From contig CAZVYY010000018.1 of assembly GCA_964630775.1 (NCBI GenBank), forward strand, positions 1 through 64,000: a stretch of DNA of 64,000 nucleotides, read 5' to 3'. The translations under genes were made by a program, and so were the position numbers. The DNA is from Anaeroglomus sp964630775 (GTDB lineage Bacteria; Planctomycetota; Phycisphaerae; Sedimentisphaerales; Anaerohalosphaeraceae). This document shows, piece after piece, positions 9,856 to 17,886 of this stretch. Every line of letters starts with the position of its first letter. Position 1 is the stretch's first letter. The notes under the pieces are model-generated. The model was given only the letters and a program-made list of their open reading frames with translations, was not told the DNA's origin and made no database searches.

Positions 9856-10944
9856 TTATACCGCTGTGGGTTTCTCTTTCCCGCAATGCTCACAATAAGG
9901 CAGTAATGCATGCCGTATCTGGCCGCAGGAATCACATTTATCATACAGGGAGGTCCCGCAGGCTGGACAGGTATAGACCTGCCCAGCAAGTGCATCTTTA
10001 TCCTGCCCCAGGACCAGCGTGGTCTTTTTCCGCAGGCCGCCCGCATAGCGAAGCAGGCCGATGCGGATGGGTTTGGAGCAAATCGGGCAAATATGCTTGT
10101 CATAATCCTGCTGATACTGGCGAATGAGCAGCTCTTTTTTGGGCGCGATGATCATCCGAATCAGGTATATCAGAATTCGGATAACAATCGCCAGTATCAC
10201 AAGCAGAACAATATATTTAAAATATCGCTTGGGAAATACGTCGTTGACAACCAATAACAGCTTGATAAAGACTGCAATAAATGCCGCCCAGACTATGGCC
10301 CAGTACGTGCTTGTGCGGTATTTCATAAACAGCCAGGAGATAACCAGAAAAATCGGCACGAGGATTCCCAGTTGGATCGCCGCGATTTTCCATATATGCT
10401 GTTTTACTAACTGCTGCAATTCGACCTGAGCATCCTGTTCATTGAGTTTTATTTTTTCACCGACGGCGGCCAATTTATCCTCTGTTTCCTGTTTCCGGGC
10501 GGTCAGATCGGTGACCTGCTGGATATATTGTTCCGCTTGTTTCTGCTTGTCCAAAAAGGCATCCTGACTTTTCTGCAGGGTCAGCCAGCTTTGTTCGGAA
10601 AACTCGATATTTTTAGCCAGACTTTCCCGCTGCAGGCTCAAAAGCTGATCCATCGTACTGCGGAGATTGCTGACACTGTCGTCAAGGTTGCGCTGTTTTT
10701 CCCGGACATTTTGAAGCTGGCGCTCGATGTGCTGCAGTTCCTGCTGCAATTGGCTGCGCTGCTGGTCATCGTCAGCATTGACATAACGGGCACGCACCGC
10801 ATGATATTGCGGGCCTTCCATCGTGCCGATGTCTTTGGTGACAAAATTGAGCAGCCAGTAGAACAATATGCCAAAGACAACGCTCAGCAGCAGGATACAA
10901 AAGCGTATCCCCCACGAGCCTCTGGTTTTTCGTTTGGTTTCCAT
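9856..10944 (-). CDS. Coiled-coil membrane protein with C-terminal zinc ribbons
   Basis: I do not recognise a named family. The 362-residue protein has an N-terminal transmembrane helix (about 14-33) and a long Gln/Glu-rich coiled coil (about 55-175). Three further hydrophobic helices follow (about 187-270). The cytosolic-type tail carries four CxxC pairs: CPIC, CPAC, CDSC and CEHC, typical of two zinc ribbons. An AAGGAG lies 9 nt before the ATG. It sits directly upstream of the Aas-type fusion, so a structural or sensing role in envelope lipid homeostasis is possible, but that is context-based inference only. Confidence 0.7.
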   Translation of the reverse strand: METKRKTRGSWGIRFCILLLSVVFGILFYWLLNFVTKDIGTMEGPQYHAVRARYVNADDDQQRSQLQQELQHIERQLQNVREKQRNLDDSVSNLRSTMDQLLSLQRESLAKNIEFSEQSWLTLQKSQDAFLDKQKQAEQYIQQVTDLTARKQETEDKLAAVGEKIKLNEQDAQVELQQLVKQHIWKIAAIQLGILVPIFLVISWLFMKYRTSTYWAIVWAAFIAVFIKLLLVVNDVFPKRYFKYIVLLVILAIVIRILIYLIRMIIAPKKELLIRQYQQDYDKHICPICSKPIRIGLLRYAGGLRKKTTLVLGQDKDALAGQVYTCPACGTSLYDKCDSCGQIRHALLPYCEHCGKEKPTAV

Positions 10945-10966
10945 GCCTGCTGTCTCCTTATTGATT

Positions 10967-10992
10967 TATACCCAACGGGTATGATTATTCCG
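10967..10992 (-). repeat. 26-bp hairpin repeat, copy 1
   Basis: This 26-base sequence, read on the minus strand, is CGGAATAATCATACC, then C, then GTTGGGTATA. It recurs with one mismatch and opposite orientation at 38523-38548. Its core ATACCCAACGGGTAT is a 6-bp inverted repeat. It lies just upstream of the ribosome-binding site of the zinc-ribbon membrane protein gene. Confidence 0.6.
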
Positions 10993-11061
10993 CGAGCAAA
11001 ATCAGCAAGTGGTTGATGCCACTGTACTTAGCCGCGCCGAAACGAAATAGTTCAAGTACAA

Positions 11062-12105
11062 TCAGTCTAAATACCGTACGACCCGGTTGATCGCAGTCTG
11101 CCTGCAGGGTTGCGCCTCGTTAAACAACTCATGCTTTGCGGCCGGGAGGATTTCCATTTGTGCGGCGGGGAATTTGTCCCGCAGCAATTGGGTATTATAC
11201 CGCCAATCCACGGTGGTGTCTCTATCTCCCTGCAAAATAAACAGCTCTTTTTGTCTGGTCTGGATGCGTGTAAAGTGGTCGTTCCAGTCGAAAATCGATT
11301 TGACCCAGTCGAGTGAGACCACAGGGGTATGCAGAGGATCGCAATACCTGTTAAAATGGAGAAAGTCCGGGTCGGAGGAATTGGCCTGGGGCACGCGAGG
11401 GACACGATCCGTAAACGTCCGGTAAAAGGCATACGTTGCCTTGGAGATGGTATAGCCCCGCCAGCGGATCAGGGGGGCGGCGAGGACGACTTTGTCAAAC
11501 GGGTCGTCCGGTTCGGAAATCAGGCTGTCAAGGCCCACCGTGGCGCCGGTGCTGAACCCAACAAAATGGATTTTCATGGCGGACTCGGCCGGGGGCTGGC
11601 CGGGGGCCGAATAGAAACTTAATCCCGCCCGCAACCCCCGGGGCCTGGGCATGCATAGTTCAGCATTCAGTACCTGCTTAATGTTCTTCACAAAGTCCCG
11701 TAAGGCCTGGGTATAATCCCCTATAGCTCCTGCTGCCGCCTGATGTCCTTCGCTTAGGCCATGGCCGGGCAGGTCAAAGGCCCCTACCGCAAAACCGTTG
11801 TCCAGCAGGCCGGTAATCAAATGTTTCATCTGGCCGGTGTGGTTCATATACCCATGGAGGACGATAACGATGGCTTTGCACGTCGAAGGCATCCAGACAT
11901 GCCCCGCCAGTTTCCTGCCTCCGCTGACAAACCATCCGAACCAGTGCCGGGCGGAAGGACAATCCAGCCCGTAATGGTCAAAATAAGACTGGACGGGTTC
12001 GGGATATTGCGTCTCCCTGGTTTCGGTCAGCCTATCCATCACGGACTGGATTGTCTGTTTATCCTGCATATCCAATATCTTAGTTGAATGGTCAATGGTT
12101 ACCAC
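11062..12105 (-). CDS. Alpha/beta hydrolase (lysophospholipase/monoacylglycerol lipase-like)
   Basis: A serine hydrolase of 347 residues of the Hydrolase_4 (monoglyceride lipase/lysophospholipase) type. The sequence shows VLHGYMNHTG (oxyanion region), DLPGHGLSEG, the nucleophile elbow GFSTGA, an acid in GDRDTTVDW and the terminal His in AAKHELFNE. No signal peptide is seen, so it is probably cytoplasmic. The start is GTG at 12105 with AAGGA 6 nt upstream, two bases after the stop of the Skp-like gene. An internal ATG 36 nt downstream is an alternative. Its position in an operon with the Aas-type lipid-recycling fusion is consistent with a lipid substrate. Confidence 0.8.
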   Translation of the reverse strand: MVTIDHSTKILDMQDKQTIQSVMDRLTETRETQYPEPVQSYFDHYGLDCPSARHWFGWFVSGGRKLAGHVWMPSTCKAIVIVLHGYMNHTGQMKHLITGLLDNGFAVGAFDLPGHGLSEGHQAAAGAIGDYTQALRDFVKNIKQVLNAELCMPRPRGLRAGLSFYSAPGQPPAESAMKIHFVGFSTGATVGLDSLISEPDDPFDKVVLAAPLIRWRGYTISKATYAFYRTFTDRVPRVPQANSSDPDFLHFNRYCDPLHTPVVSLDWVKSIFDWNDHFTRIQTRQKELFILQGDRDTTVDWRYNTQLLRDKFPAAQMEILPAAKHELFNEAQPCRQTAINRVVRYLD

Positions 12106-12107
12106 AA

Positions 12108-12650
12108 TTAATCCTTGATCTTCAAAATTTCGTCTTCAGAAATCGGTTCTGTCTTTTTGATCGCCTCAACTGTTTTCAATGTTTTTTCGCTGGGTTTATA
12201 CAGGGCTACAATCGCATCGGTAACATCCACGAACTGGGCACCATCGACCTGATAATCAATCTGCCATTTGCTGACCATGATATCGACTCCTGCCTGCTGA
12301 GCCACGGTCGCCAATTCCTTTTCCACCGGAACAAGCCATTCTTTGACCGGTGCGGTTCCAAAGCCCATCAAGTGTGCCTTTTGCTGATGCTGATTGCCCC
12401 ATTGTTCAAGCTCCCTGACTTTCTGCTCATCTCCTGCCGCTTTTGCTGCTTGTATCTCTTTCCTCTTTTCGCGGACCTGGGTATTCCACCATTCGGAGGG
12501 GGCACAGGCAACCGCGATACAACGGGAATCGTATATCCCCACCCGCAACGGCTTGACGACCTTTTTATCCTGGCCGTGAACCGCCTGCGACACCAATCCC
12601 ATAACCAGTACTACGCCTGCAGCCATTGCCAAACCTGTAATCCATCTCAT
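12108..12650 (-). CDS. Secreted Skp/OmpH-like small protein
   Basis: A 180-residue protein with a clear signal peptide (hydrophobic stretch then VHGQD). After a short beta-type segment (RVGIYDSRCIAVAC) comes a charged helical region rich in Lys/Glu/Gln, and then a segment VDIMVSKWQIDYQ. This order resembles periplasmic Skp/OmpH-type chaperones, though the family match is weak. The ATG at 12650 has AGAAAGG 9 nt upstream. The ATG three codons earlier touches that Shine-Dalgarno directly and is unlikely. The start overlaps the stop of the upstream 39-residue gene (ATGA), implying coupled translation. A role in handling envelope proteins is inferred. Confidence 0.6.
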   Translation of the reverse strand: MRWITGLAMAAGVVLVMGLVSQAVHGQDKKVVKPLRVGIYDSRCIAVACAPSEWWNTQVREKRKEIQAAKAAGDEQKVRELEQWGNQHQQKAHLMGFGTAPVKEWLVPVEKELATVAQQAGVDIMVSKWQIDYQVDGAQFVDVTDAIVALYKPSEKTLKTVEAIKKTEPISEDEILKIKD

Positions 12651-12766
12651 CGTACACATCCTTTCTGCATTTTATTTTGTGCGCGTGTCGTTTCCGTTGC
12701 GATTCCGATAGCCATTATCATTCCAATCAGTACCATGCTCAGAACGGTCAGCCATGTCCAGGTCAT
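12647..12766 (-). CDS. Small single-pass membrane protein (39 aa)
   Basis: A short gene with an ATG at 12766 preceded by AGAAAGGATGTGTAAC, nearly the same leader as the next gene (AGAAAGGATGTGTACG). The product is one hydrophobic helix (LTVLSMVLIGMIMAIGIA) with a polar basic tail. The TGA overlaps the ATG of the Skp-like gene. It could be a real membrane peptide or a coupling leader. I recognise no family. Confidence 0.55.
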   Translation of the reverse strand: MTWTWLTVLSMVLIGMIMAIGIATETTRAQNKMQKGCVR

Positions 12767-12930
12767 GTTACACATCCTTTCTTGCTTTGGGTTTTGTGCA
12801 TTCTTTACTTTTTTGACTCTGGACAATAAGAATAACAACCAGTGTGCCACGGCTTAAAATAGCCATAAGTCTATACATATAAATATTTTGTGATTATTTA
12901 GAAGAATCCTTAAATCCGAAGCAATAAATT

Positions 12931-12953
12931 GAATATACAATATTTGTATATTC
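12931..12953. repeat. Perfect 10-bp inverted repeat, possible operator
   Basis: GAATATACAA and TTGTATATTC flank a 3-base spacer, with a further half-site-like TTTGTATATT about 12 bases away. The site lies between the terminator of the activase operon and the first gene of the envelope operon, in its likely promoter region. A regulator-binding site is plausible; AT-rich chance is the alternative. Confidence 0.35.
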
Positions 12954-12988
12954 AATAAACTATATTTGTATATTTAAGTCATATCTAT

Positions 12989-13018
12989 AAAAAAAGCCAG
13001 GACGCAGGCCCCGGCCTT
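12989..13018 (-). terminator. Intrinsic terminator of the dehydratase-activase operon
   Basis: On the minus strand GGCCGGGG and GTCCTGGC can pair (with G-U pairs) around a CTGC loop, and seven T follow. It lies about 50 nt after the stop of the second activase gene. Confidence 0.7.
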
Positions 13019-13067
13019 AAAATACTACTTTTATACTCTTTATTTACGGAACACCAGTTCCGCGGAA

Positions 13068-14438
13068 TCAGCCGACTGAGGCAACCTCCGGCCGCTGGGC
13101 GGCCAGGTGCTGCTTCTGGTAGCATTGTTCGCGGAAGATGGCGATTTCAGCGTCCAGATTGGGATTGGGGGAGTCGCCAAAGTAGGCATCAATCACCGGA
13201 AAAACGATATCCGGATGCTGTTTTCTCCACCGGCGAATCATGCCTTCGGTCTTGGCGGTAACGACGCCTTCGTGCATGCAGGTAAAAGGCCCGACATGGA
13301 AGATGCCGGAGATGCCGCGTCCGTGCCCGCCGGAGATGCCATGCAGCAGGACATAGACCATGCCGATTCCGAGGATGGATTCGCCGCTGATGGAACTGTG
13401 GAATTCACCGGCATTTTCGACGGTCTTGAGCAGGGTCATCATCGGAGGCAATGAATGTCTGCCGTTGAGGATGTCATGAAATGGTTCCGACATAATTTTT
13501 CGGATATGCCGGATATAGGCATATTTGACCGTAAGCTTTGTCCATGCGGCAATACCGCCGAAGACGTCACGCCAGTCAAACGTCTTTAACGCCGTTGCGA
13601 TGCGACGACGCGTTTGCAGCAGATTGGTGCAGTTGATATAATCAAACCATTCAATCATGGAACAGCGGACGGCTTCGAGGCGATTTTCTTCGAGTTTTTC
13701 AATCACGTTATTGGTGTAGGGGTCATGCATCCGCATATAAATCTCGCCGGAATACAGCACCAGCGGGAAACGTTCGCTGGGTTGAAACCGACCGAACTGG
13801 CGGACCGTCTCCTGACCCCAGGCAGCCAGTTCCTTGACAGTGCAGCCCCGCATGAGACATTGTTCCAGTTCGGCCAGCCGCAATTCCTTGAGCTGTTCGA
13901 CCTGGTCTTTGGGGCAATAGGGCCGGTAGCGTAGTGTGATATCATCCAGCAGGTCGCTGGCAATCAGACCCCGCAGCAGCAGTTTTTGTATCGCCATTTG
14001 ATCGCGGCTTGTATATTTATCACCGAGAATATCCAAATAATCCATTTGGGTTGACGGGCCGGCGATGGGCAAGTCCGCATAGCCTTCGTCATCGAGGAAA
14101 AACCGTACCGTCTCCCGATATTTGCCAAAGCGGCACGGGCCATCGGTTGTGGGCAGGATAAACACATAGCGGCGTGTGACCGCTTCCCGGCCATGACGCT
14201 GTGTTTCCTGTTCCAGAAATCCCAGCAGGTCCCCTACCACACCCTTGAGGGGGTGGCAGACTTCCGTGTGAATATGCCTGCGGGCCAGTTCATAGCCTTC
14301 CCGGGTGTTGGTCGGCAGAACGATTGCTTCAATCTTATAATGACGCAGGCACGCCGCCGCGATGCGGCTGCTGATTCCCATGTAGGGCAGCAGCCACGTC
14401 CGTCCGTCGATGCGGCTGGGTTTTGTGGTGTCGGTCAT
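13068..14438 (-). CDS. C-terminal component of acyl-CoA dehydratase activase system (split-off domain)
   Basis: This 456-residue protein matches the C-terminal part of the very long activases in which ASKHA ATPase domains, a DUF2229 domain and a HgdB/YjiM-like domain are fused. It begins TWLLPYMGISSRIAAACL and carries three conserved Cys sites: EVCHPLKG, GPCRFGKY and FTCMHEG. These are typical iron-sulfur ligands of 2-hydroxyacyl-CoA dehydratase or double-cubane proteins. The ATG at 14438 has AAGGAG 7 nt upstream. The frame is open further upstream, and about 100 nt overlap the preceding gene in another frame. It therefore appears translated separately, as a partner of the ATPase subunit. Substrate unknown. 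Confidence 0.7.
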   Translation of the reverse strand: MTDTTKPSRIDGRTWLLPYMGISSRIAAACLRHYKIEAIVLPTNTREGYELARRHIHTEVCHPLKGVVGDLLGFLEQETQRHGREAVTRRYVFILPTTDGPCRFGKYRETVRFFLDDEGYADLPIAGPSTQMDYLDILGDKYTSRDQMAIQKLLLRGLIASDLLDDITLRYRPYCPKDQVEQLKELRLAELEQCLMRGCTVKELAAWGQETVRQFGRFQPSERFPLVLYSGEIYMRMHDPYTNNVIEKLEENRLEAVRCSMIEWFDYINCTNLLQTRRRIATALKTFDWRDVFGGIAAWTKLTVKYAYIRHIRKIMSEPFHDILNGRHSLPPMMTLLKTVENAGEFHSSISGESILGIGMVYVLLHGISGGHGRGISGIFHVGPFTCMHEGVVTAKTEGMIRRWRKQHPDIVFPVIDAYFGDSPNPNLDAEIAIFREQCYQKQHLAAQRPEVASVG

Positions 14439-17400
14439 GTTCATGCTCCTTGTGATAATGGCCATGTACAACGCGTTCAAAGGCCTCGGTTCGGGTAAGG
14501 AACGGGGCGTTGTTGGTCTGTGCATCGGTTAACAATGTCAGCATCGGCTTGCCGCCGGCAAGATGGATGCGTTCTTCCTGATAGATTTTCATGCTGTCCG
14601 GACCGCAGCCGAAATTCATCAAACGAATCGGATATAATCCCGGACGTGACGCCGCATACAGGTGGGCACGCAGGATATCAATGCTTTCGCACCAGTATTC
14701 GGTCTGTTTCAAGTCCTGGCTCAGTGCGGCAAAGCGGTGCCGCAGGAAAATCTGCGGGATAAAATCCAGTCCCCGCGTCTGCGAAAACATGGCACCGGCA
14801 TAGGAACTGGCTTCCGGGTCCAGCACGACATAATCGCGGCCGACGCCGAGGTAGGCGATGCGGTCGCTGGTTTTTTCGAGGAAGCTGTCGCCGCGGGCGT
14901 AAAGGTCTTCGAGAAAGGCTTTTTCCGCGGCATCGGCGGCTTCGATGGCATCGCTAATCTGACGGCGCGAGAACCGATAGCCTTTGCTGCGCAGGTCTTT
15001 GTCGATATTTTCCACCAGAATGGGGCCGCTGTTGAACTGCAGTACGGGGCTAAGCTGTTTTTGCGGGTCCATCGACAAGTCATCGTTCAGGATGAACGCC
15101 TCAGACTCCGTATAAATGCAGTATTTCAGGGCATGACTGCCCTTCTGGAAATGCTCGATGAAGGTCGGGTTGAACTGATAGCGAATACCGGGGTGATTCA
15201 TCAGCAGCATGGCGTGGCCGGTGACCAGTTTGCGGGCGATGCAGAAGTCGGTCTTGGAATGGTCCACACCCTGACGGGCAATCGCTGTATTGCTGACCGG
15301 AGAGGCCACCGGCACAAATCCGAGCCGGGCCAGCAGCGCCGCCGACCAGATGCCTTTTTCGGCAATGGTGGACGTCGCCCGACGGATACCCACGGTTTTA
15401 TCCGGGGCGGGCTTGCCGTCGAGGTCGGCCAGCAGAAGGCCGTATCGGCGAAAATGCTTATCGAAAATCGAATGAAAGACATCGACATAGTTGGTTCGCG
15501 GTTTTTCGCGGTTTTCCGAATTGCCTTTGGGGCAGAATCCGCCGCTGAGAATCGTTTCGTTATCGATGGAAAACACATCCAGAACACAATCCCGCATGTC
15601 GCAGCTTCGGTCCACGACATCTTTGCATTTCTGGCGCGACTTGCAGAATTCCATGGTCACCAGTTCCCACCCGCGAAACGCCGTCTCACAGGCCATACCG
15701 CTCTGAGTCATCTGGTTAATATGGGACAGCACGTCCAGCGCCGCTCCCCAGGCCCCGAATATTTCGCGGTGCGGATAGGCGTAGATATCCTTGTTGGCCA
15801 CCTGTGCCAGCGCCGCCAGGAACGCCTTGCCCAGTGCAGGCCCGCCCTGAGCCGAACAGACCAAGCCGGTGTTCTGGGCACCGCCGACGAATTTATGATA
15901 ATAGCTGGCGGCGGTCCCGCGGACGATTGCCGCGGCGATTTCTTCGCGGCTAAAGCCTTCGGAAATCAGCCGGGTCTCGTCCATTTCCATAAAGACACCG
16001 CAGGTCGAGTCGATAATCGGAACCCGTTTGGCCCGCAGGGCATACTCCTGCAGGGTTGTCCGCACATCCAGACCAATCAGGTCGGCCATATTTTCGAGCG
16101 TCTGGCCGCAGCCGGCCTGACAACTGAAATTCATCTTGGCATCGCGAACGCTGCCGTCTTTGTTGAATACGGTATATTTCATGTCCTGGCCGCCGATTTC
16201 AAAAATCGTATCGACGCGCTTGTCGTAGTGCCGGACGCCGAGGGCATGGCAGGTGATTTCGTCGGTAATGCGATCCGCGGGAGTTTTGCCCTGCTGACGA
16301 ATCTGGTCGGCCTTTTTGCGGCTGAGCAGGAGCTTTTCGTATAGTTTTCGCGCCGAGCCAGTGGCCCCGACACCCCGGACAATAACACAGTCACGGTGCC
16401 GGCTCAGATAACGCAGAACCTCCTTGAGCGAGTTTTCCGGGTCGCCGTTGGTTTTAATATACAATTTATCCAGCAGCGTGCCGTCGAGCCGAACCATGGC
16501 ACATTTGGTCGTGGTGCTGCCGCCGTCAATGCCGATGACGACTTCCGTACCCGGGGCGATGGGCTTATCGGCTGCAGGATGGGTTTCGTGAATCAGATGC
16601 AGATGAGAGCTGAGCGCCGGGGCAAAACTGCGGCGATTGCGGCCCTGTTCGGCAACGGCATCCAGATCCTTCATATCCAGCACATAGTGCTGCGGCGCAT
16701 CCATGCCTTTGCAGGCGATGCCGATCGCCCCGATATTTTCAAAATAGTCGGGCCGCTGAATCGTCAGGCCAATCGCCTTTTCCAGCTCGGTCTTAATCAG
16801 CAGGTTATTGAATACGCCGCCGGTGCCGATGGCCTGCTGCGGAATCAGCTCGCGGTTGCCCAGCACATCAATCATGTAATTGCGTGCCGTGGTTCGGAAC
16901 AGGCCGGCGAGATTGTCTTCTTTATGGACGCCTTCGTTTTGCTTGTGAATCAGGTCGGACTGAATCACGATCCCGCATCGGGCCAGAAATTCGCTGGGGG
17001 CGTGGGCCTGACGGGCTTTTTCTTCGGCCAGGGCGTAAATTCGTGCATACCGGGCCTGCGCGTCGGATTGTTCCTGTCCTCCGACTTCGGCTTCCAGGAG
17101 CCGCTTGCATTGCTTGGCCAGCAGGGTGCCGGAACCGCCGCCGCATTTGCTGCTGGGGCGGCATTCAATAATCGTCATCCGGCCCTGGATCGTCTTCAGA
17201 TGGAAGAAATAGGCATCCTTGGCGCCGATATGAAAGATATAGACCGTCTGGGGGGCAATGACTGTCGCCCCGTAGGGAATGGCCACGCTTTCGTAATCGA
17301 AGGTAATGCCGGGGATGGCATCCTTTAATAACAGCGCCCCGCTTCCGGTAAATGCGGTGTTGATAATCCGGCTCGGTTCCATCTGAGCACAGATGTCCTG

Positions 17401-17559
17401 CCAGGCCTGGCGGAGGGCGGCAGTGGGATTGGCAAAGTGCTTAATCGGCGTCGGCGAATAGACGACTTCCTGCCGGCGGTTCAGCACGGCGTAATGAACG
17501 GCCTCGCTGCCGATGTCAAATCCAACAAATAATCCGTTTTCTACCCCTGATTGAATCAT
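14335..17559 (-). CDS. BadF/BadG/BcrA/BcrD-type ATPase activase with two ATPase domains and DUF2229
   Basis: Residues about 8-290 and 340-620 are two ASKHA ATPase domains; phosphate loops VGFDIGS and IGIDGGSTTTK are visible. The second domain carries the cluster-binding cysteines of HgdC-type activators: Cys480 (SCQAGCGQTLE) and Cys520 (STCGVFMEMDE). It also has EIGGQDMKY. Residues about 720-900 resemble DUF2229. Such ATPases hydrolyse ATP to push one low-potential electron from a [4Fe-4S] cluster into a dehydratase or double-cubane partner, which implies anaerobic metabolism. The last 30 or so residues read through the start of the next gene out of frame and look non-native. GGAAGGTG lies before the ATG. 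An upstream 47-codon frame overlaps the start by ATGA. Confidence 0.82.
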   Translation of the reverse strand: MIQSGVENGLFVGFDIGSEAVHYAVLNRRQEVVYSPTPIKHFANPTAALRQAWQDICAQMEPSRIINTAFTGSGALLLKDAIPGITFDYESVAIPYGATVIAPQTVYIFHIGAKDAYFFHLKTIQGRMTIIECRPSSKCGGGSGTLLAKQCKRLLEAEVGGQEQSDAQARYARIYALAEEKARQAHAPSEFLARCGIVIQSDLIHKQNEGVHKEDNLAGLFRTTARNYMIDVLGNRELIPQQAIGTGGVFNNLLIKTELEKAIGLTIQRPDYFENIGAIGIACKGMDAPQHYVLDMKDLDAVAEQGRNRRSFAPALSSHLHLIHETHPAADKPIAPGTEVVIGIDGGSTTTKCAMVRLDGTLLDKLYIKTNGDPENSLKEVLRYLSRHRDCVIVRGVGATGSARKLYEKLLLSRKKADQIRQQGKTPADRITDEITCHALGVRHYDKRVDTIFEIGGQDMKYTVFNKDGSVRDAKMNFSCQAGCGQTLENMADLIGLDVRTTLQEYALRAKRVPIIDSTCGVFMEMDETRLISEGFSREEIAAAIVRGTAASYYHKFVGGAQNTGLVCSAQGGPALGKAFLAALAQVANKDIYAYPHREIFGAWGAALDVLSHINQMTQSGMACETAFRGWELVTMEFCKSRQKCKDVVDRSCDMRDCVLDVFSIDNETILSGGFCPKGNSENREKPRTNYVDVFHSIFDKHFRRYGLLLADLDGKPAPDKTVGIRRATSTIAEKGIWSAALLARLGFVPVASPVSNTAIARQGVDHSKTDFCIARKLVTGHAMLLMNHPGIRYQFNPTFIEHFQKGSHALKYCIYTESEAFILNDDLSMDPQKQLSPVLQFNSGPILVENIDKDLRSKGYRFSRRQISDAIEAADAAEKAFLEDLYARGDSFLEKTSDRIAYLGVGRDYVVLDPEASSYAGAMFSQTRGLDFIPQIFLRHRFAALSQDLKQTEYWCESIDILRAHLYAASRPGLYPIRLMNFGCGPDSMKIYQEERIHLAGGKPMLTLLTDAQTNNAPFLTRTEAFERVVHGHYHKEHEHDRHHKTQPHRRTDVAAALHGNQQPHRGGVPASL

Positions 17560-17699
17560 AAGGCACCTTCCAAAGACCTCATTAATGCGTTCACAAAGTT
17601 CTGTCTGGTCTTAATACTGGCGATATCATACAAAACTGCATCCAAAACTTCCAGATGCAACTCCGATAATACCGCAAATTTAGGAATTATTAGGTCCAT
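17556..17699 (-). CDS. Small ORF (47 codons) coupled to the activase gene
   Basis: A frame starting at ATG 17699 and ending in a TGA that overlaps the ATG of the activase gene. The peptide is soluble and leucine-rich, with a plausible amphipathic helix (ELHLEVLDAVLYDIASI). The Shine-Dalgarno is weak (GACGGGAA). It may be a small subunit or a translational leader. I recognise no family and the call depends on the overlap alone. Confidence 0.35.
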   Translation of the reverse strand: MDLIIPKFAVLSELHLEVLDAVLYDIASIKTRQNFVNALMRSLEGAL

Positions 17700-17886
17700 T
17701 TCCCGTCTTCTTGTTAATTTACTTGATTCATTGCTATGGTAAATATGTTAATCAAACCATGTGCCAGCAGCTTGAATTCCCATAAACCATTTGTTTTCAT
17801 AGATTTGCAAAATACGCCGTCTGCAGGAATACCTGAAAAGCAAATTTTCAATTGCATTTTTTGAATACAGGATATACATTTTATGT

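Noticed and set aside
14662..16344. 560-codon open frame on the plus strand opposite the activase gene
   Set aside because: Long but it lies exactly opposite a well-conserved gene; its translation shows no recognisable motif and it has no convincing ribosome-binding site. Treated as a GC-driven shadow frame.
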